64,000 nucleotides of DNA from the NCBI RefSeq assembly GCF_030409845.1, contig NZ_JAUFQQ010000003.1:682001-746000 (forward strand), in the 5' to 3' direction. How positions within the stretch are numbered: position 1 is the stretch's first letter; each line of letters opens with the position of its first letter. The DNA comes from Flavobacterium branchiarum. GTDB taxonomy: Bacteria > Bacteroidota > Bacteroidia > Flavobacteriales > Flavobacteriaceae. A program made the position numbers and the translations under genes. Below the pieces are notes generated by a model. It was not told where the DNA came from. It was given only the letters and a program-made list of their open reading frames with translations, and made no database searches. Positions 34,006 through 43,516 of this stretch are shown here, piece after piece.

Positions 34006-35832
34006 TTATTCAAACGACTGCATTGTAACTAGTTTATTATATGTTCCGTTTAGTGTTATTAGGCTCTCATGAGTTCCTTGTTCTACAATTTTACCTTTTT
34101 GCATAACAACAATCAAATCTGCTTTTTGGATAGTAGATAAACGGTGAGCAATAACAACAGAAGTACGGTTTTGCATCATGTTATCAAGAGCAACTTGTAC
34201 AAATTTTTCACTCTCTGTATCCAATGCTGATGTTGCTTCGTCAAGAATCATAATGGGAGGATTCTTTAAAACGGCACGAGCAATTGATAAACGTTGTTTT
34301 TGTCCGCCAGAAAGTTTGTTTCCGCTATCACCAATATTAGTATAAATACCAAGAGGTAATTCGTTTACAAATTCAAAAGCATTAGCAATTTTAAGCGCTT
34401 CGATGATTTCTTCGTCGGTAGCGTCAAGTTTTCCTAATGAGATATTTGCTTTTATAGTGTCGTTAAACAAGATGCTATCTTGAGTTACTAATCCCGTTAA
34501 GTCACGAAGTGAGTGTAAAGAAATATCCTTTATGTTGATGTTATCAATAGAAATAGAACCTTCGTTTACATCGTAAAAACGGGTAAGTAGGTTAGCGATA
34601 GTACTTTTTCCGCTACCAGATTGTCCAACAAGGGCAACAGTTTGTCCTTTTTTTATTTGAAGAGAAAAGTCTTTAAGTACATTTTCTGTTTCGTATTTAA
34701 AGTTGATATTTTTGATTGTGATATCAGAGTCAAAAGAGGTTTTTTCTATAGCATCAACTTTGCTTGTAATAGGGTTTTCTTGGTCTAGAATTTCTAATAC
34801 ACGTTCTGCTGCTGCATTACCTCTTTTTACGCCATAAGAAGCTTTAGAGATAGCTTTCGCAGGAGTTAGGATGTTGTAAGCTAATCCCATATAAGCGATG
34901 AATGAAGCGCCATTTAATGTTTTTTCAATTAAAACCATTTGACCACCGTACCAAAGTAAAATTGCAATTACCATGATTCCCATAAATTCACTTGCAGGAG
35001 AAGCTAGGTTTTGGCGGTTACCGATACTGTTTGATAGTTTAAAGAAACGTTGTGTTGAGCTTTGAAAAACACTGTTGAAGTAATTTTCAGAATTGTATCC
35101 TTTAACTACTTTTAATCCACCTAAAGTTTCTTCAATGGTAGATAAAAATGTTCCTTGTTCTTGTTGCGCCTTAGTTGATTGTTTTTTTAATTGTTTTCCT
35201 ATCAATGATATTATGTATCCAGAAACAGGAATGAAAATAAAAACGAAAAGAGTTAATTGCGGACTTATGGCAAGCATAGCAATAATTGTAAACACAATAG
35301 TAAGAGGTTCTTTTACGATAAGTTCTAAAATTGCAAGAAACGAAGTTTGTACCTCATTTACATCACCAGCAATACGAGAAATAACATCTCCTTTTCTTTT
35401 TTCTGAGAAAAATGACAAAGGCAATTCAAGTGTTTTCTTGTACATCGCATTTCGCATGTCTCTTAAAACTCCATTTCTTAAAAAAGTAATGAAAAACATT
35501 GCGAGATAATCACATAGGTTTTTCAATAAAAATATTGAAATGATCACGGCTACCATTACTGAGAGTGTGTATCCTACACCATAATTATCGGTTGCTTGCG
35601 TGATATAATAGCTTAAGTAATTTTCAGCATAATCTTTTATTTCCCAAATTCCTTTGTAAACAGGCATTGTGGTGTTTCTTTTCGTTTGGTCAAATAAAAC
35701 CTGAATCATAGGAATTAATGCCATAAACGAAAGCGTGCTAAATAATGCATAAAGAATATTAAATAAAATATTCATGTATGCGTATCTTTTATAAGGAAAT
35801 ATAAAAGGAAATATTCTTTTGAAATTGTTCAT
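34006..35832 (-). CDS. ABC exporter, fused permease and ATPase (MsbA/lipid A exporter type)
   Basis: A 608-residue half-transporter. Six transmembrane helices in residues about 15-330 form the ABC type-1 exporter domain, and the nucleotide-binding domain follows with Walker A VGQSGSGKST, Q-loop VTQDSILFND, signature LSGGQKQRLS, Walker B IMILDEATSALD and the H-loop VIAHRLST. Two chains form the pump. The closest generic model is MsbA, which flips lipid A core; drug export is equally possible. It follows the phosphohexomutase gene on the same strand after 55 bp, and a terminator lies downstream. Confidence 0.93.
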   Translation of the reverse strand: MNNFKRIFPFIFPYKRYAYMNILFNILYALFSTLSFMALIPMIQVLFDQTKRNTTMPVYKGIWEIKDYAENYLSYYITQATDNYGVGYTLSVMVAVIISIFLLKNLCDYLAMFFITFLRNGVLRDMRNAMYKKTLELPLSFFSEKRKGDVISRIAGDVNEVQTSFLAILELIVKEPLTIVFTIIAMLAISPQLTLFVFIFIPVSGYIISLIGKQLKKQSTKAQQEQGTFLSTIEETLGGLKVVKGYNSENYFNSVFQSSTQRFFKLSNSIGNRQNLASPASEFMGIMVIAILLWYGGQMVLIEKTLNGASFIAYMGLAYNILTPAKAISKASYGVKRGNAAAERVLEILDQENPITSKVDAIEKTSFDSDITIKNINFKYETENVLKDFSLQIKKGQTVALVGQSGSGKSTIANLLTRFYDVNEGSISIDNINIKDISLHSLRDLTGLVTQDSILFNDTIKANISLGKLDATDEEIIEALKIANAFEFVNELPLGIYTNIGDSGNKLSGGQKQRLSIARAVLKNPPIMILDEATSALDTESEKFVQVALDNMMQNRTSVVIAHRLSTIQKADLIVVMQKGKIVEQGTHESLITLNGTYNKLVTMQSFE

Positions 35833-35887
35833 TCAAGATGTTTTTATTTTTTTTAAATCAACTCTGTAAGTCAGAAGTAAAAAAAAA

Positions 35888-37615
35888 TTAATTCAATTGC
35901 ATTGCTGCGATAATGTTTTTTATCTTTTTATCTAAAATAGCATTAGTTGCATCAAAATCTTCAACAGAGTACAATTCGGTATTTACGCTAATGTAAAATT
36001 TAATTTTTGGTTCTGTTCCACTTGGTCTAGCGCAAATTTTAGAACCATCTTCGGTATAATAAATTAGCACATTTGATTTTGGGATGGACATTTCAGATAC
36101 TTCGCCGCTCAATAAGTTTAGAGCTGTCGATGATTGATAGTCTTCTACCATTATTACTCTTTGTCCATTTATTTCTTTTACAGGATTTTCACGTAAATTA
36201 ATCATCATCTGATTGATTTCCTGTAATCCTTCGATTCCTTTTTTCGTTAAAGCAACCAAATGTTCTTTGTAGAATCCATGTTCAACATAAAGATTTAAAA
36301 GTTCTTTATAAACAGAACTTCCGTTTGCTTTTGCTTGAGCTGCCATTTCGCAAATTAATAAAGTAGCTGCAACTGCATCTTTATCACGAACAGCATCTCC
36401 AACCATAAATCCAAAGCTTTCTTCTCCACCACCAATAAATTCAAGTTCAGGAAAGTCTTTGATCATTTTAGCGATCCATTTAAATCCTGTTAAGCCTATT
36501 TTGCATTCAACATCGTAACTTGTTGCAAGTTCCATCATCATAGGAGTTGAAACAATAGTTGATCCTATAAATTGTTTTCCGCTAATTTTGCCTGCTTTCT
36601 TCCATTCTTGTAATAAGAAAGAAGTCATTAAAATCATGGTTTGATTTCCGTTTAACAAAATCATTTTACCTTCGTTATTGCGAACGGCAACACCTAAGCG
36701 ATCACAGTCTGGATCTGTTCCAACAACAATATCTGAGTTTGTTTTATCAGCTAATGCAAGTGCCATTGTTAATGCTTCAGGCTCTTCAGGGTTAGGTGAT
36801 TTTACGGTAGGGAAGTCACCATTAGGAACAGCTTGCTCAGGTACAATATGTACATTAGCATAACCTGCTTGAGATAAAGTAGGAGGGATTGATTTTATTG
36901 AAGTTCCATGTAAAGATGTAAAAACAATTTGCAAATCCTCTTTAGCTTTAGCTGGAGTATTGAAACTTGCGTTTTCAATAGATGATTTGATAAAAGCGTT
37001 GTCTATCTCAGTATCGATGTATTCAATTAATTTTTCGTTTGCGTGAAATTTAATTTTAGCATAATCAAGGCTTTCGATCATAGCGATAATTTCAGCATCT
37101 TGTGGAGGAACGATTTGTCCGCCATCTTCCCAATACACTTTGTATCCGTTGTATTCAGGTGGATTGTGTGATGCGGTAAGTACAATACCACATTGACAAC
37201 CTAAATGTTTAAGAGCAAAAGATAATTCTGGAGTCGGACGCATATCCGAAAACAAGTAAACATGAATTCCATTTGCTGAAAAAACGTCAGCAACCACCTT
37301 AGCAAGAGTATTGCTATTGTGGCGGCAATCGTAAGCAATTGCTACTTTCAGGGTTTGGTTTGGGAAAACTTTATGCATGTAGTCAGAAAGCCCTTGTGTG
37401 TTTCTTCCAAGCGTATATTTATTGATTCGGTTACGACCAACACCCATAATACCGCGCATTCCGCCAGTTCCAAATTCTAAATTTTTATAAAAACTTTCCT
37501 CAAGATCTTTAGGCGATGTCGTCATCATCTCTTTAATCGCCTCTTGTGTTTCATTGTCAAATGCTGGCGTTAGCCATTCGTTTACAGCAGTTAAAATGTT
37601 AGGTGCTATATTCAT
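35888..37615 (-). CDS. Phosphohexomutase (phosphoglucomutase/phosphomannomutase)
   Basis: A 575-residue alpha-D-phosphohexomutase that interconverts sugar 1- and 6-phosphates. The active-site phosphoserine is S149 in [16 protein letters not shown]. The metal loop is DPDCDRLGV, the sugar-binding loop is [12 protein letters not shown], and the phosphate loop is [13 protein letters not shown] at the C-terminus. The N-terminal [20 protein letters not shown] is also characteristic. The 575-residue length matches the PgmB-type glucose/mannose enzymes rather than GlmM. Cytoplasmic. Precedes the ABC exporter and follows the GT2 and DUF4199 genes on the same strand. Confidence 0.94.
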   Translation of the reverse strand: MNIAPNILTAVNEWLTPAFDNETQEAIKEMMTTSPKDLEESFYKNLEFGTGGMRGIMGVGRNRINKYTLGRNTQGLSDYMHKVFPNQTLKVAIAYDCRHNSNTLAKVVADVFSANGIHVYLFSDMRPTPELSFALKHLGCQCGIVLTASHNPPEYNGYKVYWEDGGQIVPPQDAEIIAMIESLDYAKIKFHANEKLIEYIDTEIDNAFIKSSIENASFNTPAKAKEDLQIVFTSLHGTSIKSIPPTLSQAGYANVHIVPEQAVPNGDFPTVKSPNPEEPEALTMALALADKTNSDIVVGTDPDCDRLGVAVRNNEGKMILLNGNQTMILMTSFLLQEWKKAGKISGKQFIGSTIVSTPMMMELATSYDVECKIGLTGFKWIAKMIKDFPELEFIGGGEESFGFMVGDAVRDKDAVAATLLICEMAAQAKANGSSVYKELLNLYVEHGFYKEHLVALTKKGIEGLQEINQMMINLRENPVKEINGQRVIMVEDYQSSTALNLLSGEVSEMSIPKSNVLIYYTEDGSKICARPSGTEPKIKFYISVNTELYSVEDFDATNAILDKKIKNIIAAMQLN

Positions 37616-37689
37616 TTGTATATTAATTTTAAATTGTAAGTCAAAAAATGAGCTGTTTTAGGAGTTGCTATAATTTCTTGAAGCAATCT

Positions 37690-37758
37690 CCTGCTATCCG
37701 CTATATCTTTATGTTTTTGGTGTCAAAAACACAAAGGATGCCACTGCTATCAGGGCTA
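37690..37758. repeat. Intergenic repeat fragment
   Basis: Between the phosphohexomutase and GT2 genes. It includes CACTGCTATCAGGGCTA (37742-37758), 15/17 identical to 11967-11983, preceded by CTGCTATCCGCTATATC. Confidence 0.4.
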
Positions 37759-37767
37759 AATTTTGTG

Positions 37768-38724
37768 TTATAAATTAACTTGATTAGCTATTTTATAACG
37801 CTCTTCGTTATTTTTGGTGCGCAAAATAATTTCGCCCAAGAAACCAGCAAGAAATAATTGAGTTCCTAATATCATCGTTGTTAATGCAATAAAGAACCAA
37901 GGATTGCTTGTCACTAAGTTATAACGCATTCCTGTATACATATGGTATAATTTAGATACTCCAATATAACCTGCTAATAAAAATCCAATGATAAACATAA
38001 ATGATCCAATGGCGCCAAATAAGTGCATAGGTCTTTTTCCGAATCTAGAAAGAAACCAAATCGTGATTAGGTCAAGGAAACCGTTAACAAAACGTTCCAT
38101 TCCAAATTTAGTTTCACCATACTTACGAGCCTGGTGTTGTACTACTTTTTCTCCAATTTTATTAAAACCAGCATTTTTTGCTAATACAGGAATGTAACGG
38201 TGCATTTCGCCCGAAACTTCAATATTTTTAACAACTGTGTTTTTATAAGCTTTTAAGCCACAGTTAAAATCATTCAGTTCGACCCCCGAAGTTTTTCTGG
38301 CGGCCCAATTGAATAATTTTGATGGTAAATTTTTGGCTACAACAGAGTCGTAGCGTTTCTTTTTCCAACCCGAAACCAAATCAAATTTCTGGGTAGTAAT
38401 CATTTCGTATAATCCCGGAATTTCTTCTGGGCTATCCTGTAAATCGGCATCCATAGTGATGATGACATCACCGTTAGCTTTAGCAAAACCAGCATGCAAA
38501 GCTTGCGATTTACCAAAGTTTTTCATGAAGCGAATGCCTTTTACATTCGGATTTTCTTTAGAAAACCCTTCAATAATATTCCAAGAATTATCTGTACTAC
38601 CATCATCTACAAAAATGATTTCATATGAGTAATTGTTAGATTTCATCACTTTAATGATCCATGTATATAGTTCCGTAAGTGATTCCTCTTCATTAAGAAG
38701 CGGTATGAGTATAGATAAATTCAT
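37768..38724 (-). CDS. GT2 family glycosyltransferase (DPM1/GtrB-like) with two membrane helices
   Basis: A 318-residue GT-A enzyme. IPLLNEEESLTELY (about 7-20), DDGSTDNSW (about 41-49) and the metal-binding DADLQDSPEEIP (about 92-103) are the DPM1-like motifs. GCLKAYKN-type acceptor region is seen as FNCGLKAYKN (154-163). Two helices lie at about 231-252 and 276-298. Enzymes of this group move a sugar from a nucleotide donor to undecaprenyl or dolichyl phosphate at the cytoplasmic face of the membrane. It is 9 bp downstream of the DUF4199 gene, and the pair is an operon. Confidence 0.92.
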   Translation of the reverse strand: MNLSILIPLLNEEESLTELYTWIIKVMKSNNYSYEIIFVDDGSTDNSWNIIEGFSKENPNVKGIRFMKNFGKSQALHAGFAKANGDVIITMDADLQDSPEEIPGLYEMITTQKFDLVSGWKKKRYDSVVAKNLPSKLFNWAARKTSGVELNDFNCGLKAYKNTVVKNIEVSGEMHRYIPVLAKNAGFNKIGEKVVQHQARKYGETKFGMERFVNGFLDLITIWFLSRFGKRPMHLFGAIGSFMFIIGFLLAGYIGVSKLYHMYTGMRYNLVTSNPWFFIALTTMILGTQLFLAGFLGEIILRTKNNEERYKIANQVNL

Positions 38725-38733
38725 TTATTTATT

Positions 38734-39267
38734 TTATTCTTGATGTGTAGTTTTGCTTTTAAAAATGGCAGCCATTATTAATCCTAATATAGAATAGCCA
38801 ACAATACTAAAAATTAAAGCCTTTAATAACTCTGCTGTAGCGTATGGGTTGCTTTCTTTCATTTTTGCTAGTGTATCGTTTATTACCGATGCTGGAGTTC
38901 CAAATTTCTGTAATGTTTCAGCCATATATTTTCGGATTAATTCACCTAGAGTTTCTTTTGCACTAGGGTCGATTACGTTAAATAAGATGATGTTGAAAAA
39001 AGTTGAAATTAAAATACCTACAAGGATGGCAACGAAATAAGTTGTAAATGCATCTTTAAAAGAGAAAATTCCCTTTAAATCTTTTTTAGTTTTTGATAAT
39101 AAAGTAATAGTAATAATTAGAAAAATAACAAAAGTCATGCCTCCAATCCAGCCTGAAACAAATAATTTAAGATCTATTGCGTACATGATTGCGGTAATAA
39201 GAGCCAAGACTGTACCTATAATTATACCATAAGTAATTCCATTCTTTTTTATAACTTCATTAATCAT
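38734..39267 (-). CDS. DUF4199 membrane protein
   Basis: A 177-residue protein with four predicted membrane helices: about 11-30, 35-55, 71-95 and 144-165. The start MINEVIKKNGITYGIIIGTVLALI and SFKDAFTTYFVAILVGILISTFFN are typical of DUF4199, a Bacteroidota family with no known function. A polar loop (about 95-140) between helices 3 and 4 contains ETLGELIRKYMAETLQKFG. In many Bacteroidota it directly precedes the GT2 gene found here, so a role with that glycosyltransferase is a fair inference. Confidence 0.88.
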   Translation of the reverse strand: MINEVIKKNGITYGIIIGTVLALITAIMYAIDLKLFVSGWIGGMTFVIFLIITITLLSKTKKDLKGIFSFKDAFTTYFVAILVGILISTFFNIILFNVIDPSAKETLGELIRKYMAETLQKFGTPASVINDTLAKMKESNPYATAELLKALIFSIVGYSILGLIMAAIFKSKTTHQE

Positions 39268-39369
39268 AATTTATATGTTTTAAAATTAATCCACAAATAT
39301 AGCAATTCCCAATATAATCATGAATAAAAAATGCTTTTCGATTTGGGATAAAAAAAATAAGGCAAAAGT

Positions 39370-39398
39370 TTGTTTATTGAAAAAAATATGTAAATTTG
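39370..39398 (+). promoter_or_regulatory. rpmE2 promoter (TTG-N18-TAAATTTG)
   Basis: TTG at 39370-39372 and TAAATTTG at 39391-39398. The start codon is 115 bp downstream, so the transcript has a leader of about 108 nt. Confidence 0.75.
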
Positions 39399-39512
39399 CA
39401 GACTGAAATAATTAAAATATTTTAAACAAAAAGAGTAGTTGCATTTACACCTTTTTCTAACCACGAAGAAGCTTCAAAATTAAAACGCTCCAAACAATAA
39501 ATAAAAATAAAG

Positions 39513-39764
39513 ATGAAAAAAGGAATTCACCCAGAAAATTACAGATTAGTTGCTTTCAAAGACATGTCAAATGAAGAAGTTTTTGTTACTAAATCTACTG
39601 CAGATACAAAAGAAACATTAACAGTTGATGGTGTTGAATACCCACTTGTAAAAATGGAGATCTCTAGAACATCTCACCCTTTTTACACAGGTAAATCTAA
39701 ACTTATCGATACTGCAGGACGTATTGATAAATTCAAAACTAAATACGCTAAACACGCTAAATAA
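39513..39764 (+). CDS. rpmE2: 50S ribosomal protein L31 type B
   Basis: An 83-residue ribosomal protein. [24 protein letters not shown] and [17 protein letters not shown] are diagnostic of L31. The CxxC zinc motif of type A is absent (no cysteine at all), so this is the zinc-independent (YkgM/RpmE2) type. If it is the only L31, zinc starvation does not affect it. It is single-gene, with a strong promoter, a long leader of about 108 nt and a compact terminator. Confidence 0.97.
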   Translation: MKKGIHPENYRLVAFKDMSNEEVFVTKSTADTKETLTVDGVEYPLVKMEISRTSHPFYTGKSKLIDTAGRIDKFKTKYAKHAK

Positions 39765-39789
39765 TTTTAGCTTGTTTTTAAATAAATCA

Positions 39790-39815
39790 AAGCCTTCCTT
39801 TCGGGAGGCTTTTTT
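39790..39815 (+). terminator. rpmE2 terminator
   Basis: AGCCTTCC with GGGAGGCT (one G-U pair) and T6. Confidence 0.88.
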
Positions 39816-39861
39816 GTTTATTATACAGTCTTAATGCTTGATTTAGAGTGCTTATGGTTTA

Positions 39862-39890
39862 TTGAAACAAATAAAATATTTGTAACTTTG
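39862..39890 (+). promoter_or_regulatory. Promoter of the GlmU-like gene
   Basis: TTG (39862-39864), 18-nt spacer, TAACTTTG (39883-39890). Confidence 0.75.
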
Positions 39891-39941
39891 AAGTCGATAA
39901 CCAAATCAAGATTTTAAAATATTGCCAAATTAAATTAATAT

Positions 39942-41117
39942 ATGAATTACATTCTATTCGATGGGCCTGTCCGGAATGCCTTGTTACCTTTTACATTTAC
40001 TCGTCCAGTTGCCGATATCTTAATTGGGATAATGACCATACGTCAAAAATGGGAAATGCATTTGGGATCAACTACAACTACAATAACCGAGGAGTATCTA
40101 TCAGAGAAATATCCGATGGTGGAGCTTGAGGAAAACGTAATGATAAATGCTTCGTTTTTGCCAAATTTTGAATTAGCAGAGCTAGTTTCAGATTTAAAAA
40201 CAAATCAAGCTATTTTTAAAGGAGAAGAGGTTATTGCTTTTTATACAAGCGAAAATCAAGAAGAAGTTGATTTTGATACTTATGAAATTATTCAATACAA
40301 TGGAAATTGTTTAACTGTAGAAAATACTTGGGATATTTTCTCGAAAAATGATGCTGCAATTCGTGAAGATTTTAATTTTTTAACTGAAGATAGAAAATCG
40401 CAACCAATTCCTAAAAGCGTAAGTACTATTGCTCCTGAAAATATTTTTATAGAAGAAGGTGCGAAATTAGAGTTTGTTACTTTAAATGCATCTACAGGGC
40501 CAATATATATAGGTAAGAATGCTGAAATCATGGAAGGTTCTGTTATTCGTGGGCCTTTTGCTTTATGTGAAAATGCACAAGTTAAAATGAATGCTAAAGT
40601 TTATGGCGCTACAACTGTAGGAGTAGGTTCTAGAATAGGGGGAGAGGTTAAGAATTCTGTTCTTTTTGCAAATTCGAATAAAGGGCATGATGGGTTTTTA
40701 GGAGATTCAGTTTTAGGAGAATGGTGTAATATAGGAGCAGATACTAATAACTCGAATCTAAAAAACAACTATGAGGAAGTAAAACTTTGGAGTTATGAAA
40801 CAGAAGGATTCGCTAAAACGGGACTTCAGTTTTGTGGTTTAATGATGGGCGATCATAGTAAGTGCGGAATCAATACTATGTTTAATACAGGTACAGTAAT
40901 TGGGGTTAGTGCAAATATTTTTGGAACAGGATTTCCTCGCAACTTTGTACCAAGTTTTTCTTGGGGTGGCGCTGCAGGTTTTACGACCTATGTTACTAAA
41001 AAAGCTTTTGAGACTGCTCGATTGGTTATGGGACGTAGAAATATTGATTTTGATGAAAAAGAAGCTGCAATTTTAGAGCACATTTTCGAAGAAACGAAAA
41101 AATGGCGTAAAGATTAA
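39942..41117 (+). CDS. GlmU-like sugar nucleotidyltransferase / left-handed beta-helix protein
   Basis: A 391-residue cytoplasmic protein of the Bacteroidota GlmU-like family. The N-terminal half (LFDGPVRNALLPFTFTRPVADILIGI, about 4-29) is a nucleotidyltransferase-like domain, but it lacks the GxGTRM loop of true GlmU. The C-terminal half (about 175-345) is a left-handed beta-helix with hexapeptide repeats (GPIYIGKNAEIMEGSVIRGPFALCENAQVK). It may make or transfer a sugar nucleotide, but the missing loop makes the activity doubtful. Monocistronic. Confidence 0.88.
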   Translation: MNYILFDGPVRNALLPFTFTRPVADILIGIMTIRQKWEMHLGSTTTTITEEYLSEKYPMVELEENVMINASFLPNFELAELVSDLKTNQAIFKGEEVIAFYTSENQEEVDFDTYEIIQYNGNCLTVENTWDIFSKNDAAIREDFNFLTEDRKSQPIPKSVSTIAPENIFIEEGAKLEFVTLNASTGPIYIGKNAEIMEGSVIRGPFALCENAQVKMNAKVYGATTVGVGSRIGGEVKNSVLFANSNKGHDGFLGDSVLGEWCNIGADTNNSNLKNNYEEVKLWSYETEGFAKTGLQFCGLMMGDHSKCGINTMFNTGTVIGVSANIFGTGFPRNFVPSFSWGGAAGFTTYVTKKAFETARLVMGRRNIDFDEKEAAILEHIFEETKKWRKD

Positions 41118-41124
41118 AAAAACA

Positions 41125-41157
41125 AAAAACCTCGATTTCTAGAAATCGAGGTTTTTT
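41125..41157. terminator. Bidirectional terminator
   Basis: Perfect palindrome CCTCGATTTC/GAAATCGAGG with A and T runs, shared by the convergent GlmU-like and PepSY-like genes. Confidence 0.93.
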
Positions 41158-41165
41158 GTATAATT

Positions 41166-41612
41166 TTACTTGTCTATCTTGGTAAATTCTCCTTTTGAAT
41201 TAAACTTTAGTTCTAGACCATTGTTTAGTTTTGCTTCGTAACCACCTAAAGTTTCTTTTTCTATTTTTGTTACTTTAGTTTTAGGGAAGTTTGCTTTGAT
41301 ATAAGCATTGATTTTAACTGGTATTACGGTTGTTGGAATTGCAGTGCTTTTTCCGTCTATTTCTTTCCAGTTCCCTTTTTTGTCAAATTCTATTTCAGTA
41401 TTATTTGCGTATTGAACTTTGTACTCCTTAGAAATGATTTCCTTGTCTTCAAGAATGTACGTAGGTTCTTGTCCTGCGAAGTGTTTTTTCAAAAACGTCT
41501 GTGCATTTACAGGTAATTGAGATTTTTTAATAACAGTTTTTTGTGCATTTGCAGAAAGTCCAAATATTAGTCCTGCAATAAGGCAAGCTACCAAGTTTAA
41601 TTTCGTTCTCAT
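41166..41612 (-). CDS. PepSY-like periplasmic protein
   Basis: A 148-residue exported protein with signal MRTKLNLVACLIAGLIFGLSANA. Two PepSY-like repeats follow: QLPVNAQTFLKKHFAGQEPTYIL (about 33-55) with EFDKKGNWKEIDGK, and IPVKINAYIKANFPKTKVTKIEKE (about 96-119) with LEL-KFNSKGEFTKIDK. This is the PepSY-like (formerly DUF2874) family of small Bacteroidota periplasmic proteins; the role is unknown, and some relatives are found with two-component or metal systems. No such partners are adjacent. Confidence 0.88.
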   Translation of the reverse strand: MRTKLNLVACLIAGLIFGLSANAQKTVIKKSQLPVNAQTFLKKHFAGQEPTYILEDKEIISKEYKVQYANNTEIEFDKKGNWKEIDGKSTAIPTTVIPVKINAYIKANFPKTKVTKIEKETLGGYEAKLNNGLELKFNSKGEFTKIDK

Positions 41613-41716
41613 GTCTTTATAATTTATAAATTATTATACAAGGTAAGACAAAAAAATAAATTATGTAAGAAAAATGAAGAAAAAGAAAAATAGAAGGAGT
41701 CGGGAGTTTAATTGTA

Positions 41717-41746
41717 TTGTTGAATACTCTAATTAATATATCTTTG
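41717..41746 (+). promoter_or_regulatory. Promoter of the ABC-F gene
   Basis: TTG (41717-41719), 19-nt spacer, TATCTTTG (41739-41746); ATG 62 bp downstream. Confidence 0.75.
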
Positions 41747-41808
41747 CACCACGAAAAAAAAGGTTATTAGCTAAGCGATTGACCGATTAAATAAATTCAC
41801 ACGAAGTA

Positions 41809-43443
41809 ATGATTACAGTTAACGATATTTCAGTTCAATTTGGTGGAACTACATTATTTAGCGATGTTTCTTTTGCTATAAATGAAAATGATAAAATTGC
41901 CCTTATGGGTAAAAATGGTGCGGGAAAATCGACACTTTTAAAAATTATAGCAGGACAAAGTAAGCCTTCTACAGGAAGTATTTCGGCTCCGAAAGAAGCT
42001 GTTATAGCTTATTTGCCTCAGCATTTATTGACTAAAGATGGTTCGACTGTAATGGAAGAAGCATCGAAAGCTTTTGGTGAAATTTTTAAAATGAAAGCTG
42101 AGATTGATGAAATCAATGAGCAATTAACTGTTCGTACTGATTATGAAAGTGATGCTTATATGAAGTTAATCGAAAGAGTTTCGGATTTAAGCGAGAAATA
42201 TTATGCAATAGAAGAGGTTAATTATGAGTCGGAAGTTGAGAAAATCTTAGTTGGTTTAGGTTTTGATCGGGAAGATTTTGGACGTCAAACATCTGAATTC
42301 TCAGGAGGATGGAGAATGCGAATTGAATTGGCTAAAATCCTTTTACAAAAACCAGATTTAATTTTACTAGATGAGCCAACCAACCATATGGATATCGAAA
42401 GTATTCAGTGGTTAGAAGACTTTTTAATAAATGCAGCAAAAGCAGTTGTTGTAATTTCGCACGATAGAGCGTTTGTAGATAATATTACCAATCGTACAAT
42501 TGAAGTTACAATGGGAAGAATCTACGATTACAAAGCGAAGTATTCTCATTATTTAGAGCTGAGAAAAGACCGTCGTATTCACCAACAAAAAGCATACGAT
42601 GAGCAACAAAAAATGATTGCTGATAATAGAACTTTTATTGATCGTTTTAAAGGAACTTTTTCAAAAACAGATGCAGTTCAGTCTCGTGTTAAAATGCTTG
42701 AGAAATTAGTTATCGTACAAGTTGATGAAGTTGATAATTCGGCATTGAAATTAAAATTTCCACCAGCAGCTCGTTCAGGACAATATCCAGTGGTGGTTAA
42801 GGAATTGTCTAAATCATATGGAGAGCATGTTGTTTTTAAAGATGCTAACATAGTTATTGAAAGAGGAGAGAAAGTTGCTTTCGTAGGTAAAAATGGAGAG
42901 GGTAAATCTACAATGATTAAAGCAATCATGAAAGAGATTGGTATCGATGAAGGAAGTGTAGAAATTGGTCATAATTCTCAAATTGGATATTTTGCTCAAA
43001 ATCAGGCTTCTTTATTAGATGAAAATGCTACCATTTTTGAAACTATCGATGCTATTGCTGTAGGAGATGTTAGAACTCAAATTAAGAACATTCTTGGTGC
43101 TTTTATGTTTCAAGGTGATGATATTACAAAGAAAGTAAAAGTCCTTTCAGGAGGAGAGAAAACACGTTTGGCAATGATAAAATTATTGCTAGAGCCTGTT
43201 AACTTATTGATTCTTGATGAGCCTTCAAATCACTTGGATATGAAAACCAAAGATATTATTAAAGATGCTTTGCGTGATTTTGATGGTACTTTAATCTTAG
43301 TTTCTCACGATCGTGATTTCTTAGACGGATTAGCGACTAAGGTTTTTGAATTTGGTAATAAACGTGTTAAAGAGCATTTTGAAGATGTTGCTGGTTTCTT
43401 GGCGCATAAAAAAATGGATTCAATGCGAGAAATAGAAAAATAG
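41809..43443 (+). CDS. ABC-F family ATPase (ribosome-associated type)
   Basis: A 544-residue protein with two ABC domains and no membrane segment. Domain 1 has Walker A GKNGAGKST, signature SEFSGGWRMR and Walker B LILLDEPTNHMD. Domain 2 has GKNGEGKSTM, VLSGGEKTRLA and LLILDEPSNHLD. The interdomain linker (about 235-320, LELRKDRRIHQQKAYDEQQKM) is the charged helical P-site tRNA interaction motif. ABC-F proteins bind the ribosomal E site and regulate translation or protect from antibiotics. The length and the short arm fit the general YbiT-like group; antibiotic resistance is not specifically indicated. Confidence 0.93.
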   Translation: MITVNDISVQFGGTTLFSDVSFAINENDKIALMGKNGAGKSTLLKIIAGQSKPSTGSISAPKEAVIAYLPQHLLTKDGSTVMEEASKAFGEIFKMKAEIDEINEQLTVRTDYESDAYMKLIERVSDLSEKYYAIEEVNYESEVEKILVGLGFDREDFGRQTSEFSGGWRMRIELAKILLQKPDLILLDEPTNHMDIESIQWLEDFLINAAKAVVVISHDRAFVDNITNRTIEVTMGRIYDYKAKYSHYLELRKDRRIHQQKAYDEQQKMIADNRTFIDRFKGTFSKTDAVQSRVKMLEKLVIVQVDEVDNSALKLKFPPAARSGQYPVVVKELSKSYGEHVVFKDANIVIERGEKVAFVGKNGEGKSTMIKAIMKEIGIDEGSVEIGHNSQIGYFAQNQASLLDENATIFETIDAIAVGDVRTQIKNILGAFMFQGDDITKKVKVLSGGEKTRLAMIKLLLEPVNLLILDEPSNHLDMKTKDIIKDALRDFDGTLILVSHDRDFLDGLATKVFEFGNKRVKEHFEDVAGFLAHKKMDSMREIEK

Positions 43444-43459
43444 TTTTTTCGATATATTG

Positions 43460-43497
43460 AAAAACGGCATAAGTTTAGTTCTTATGCCGTTTTTTTA
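43460..43497. terminator. Bidirectional terminator
   Basis: Stem AAAACGGCATAAG with CTTATGCCGTTTT, T-run on the plus strand and A-run on the left; between convergent ABC-F and ABC-2 permease genes. Confidence 0.92.
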
Positions 43498-43516
43498 TGT
43501 CTGATAATTAAAGCGT

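Noticed and set aside
41809..43443. ABC ATPase as energy source of the TolC/HlyD/ABC-2 exporter
   Set aside because: It has two ABC domains joined by the ABC-F linker, lies on the opposite strand and is separated by a bidirectional terminator.
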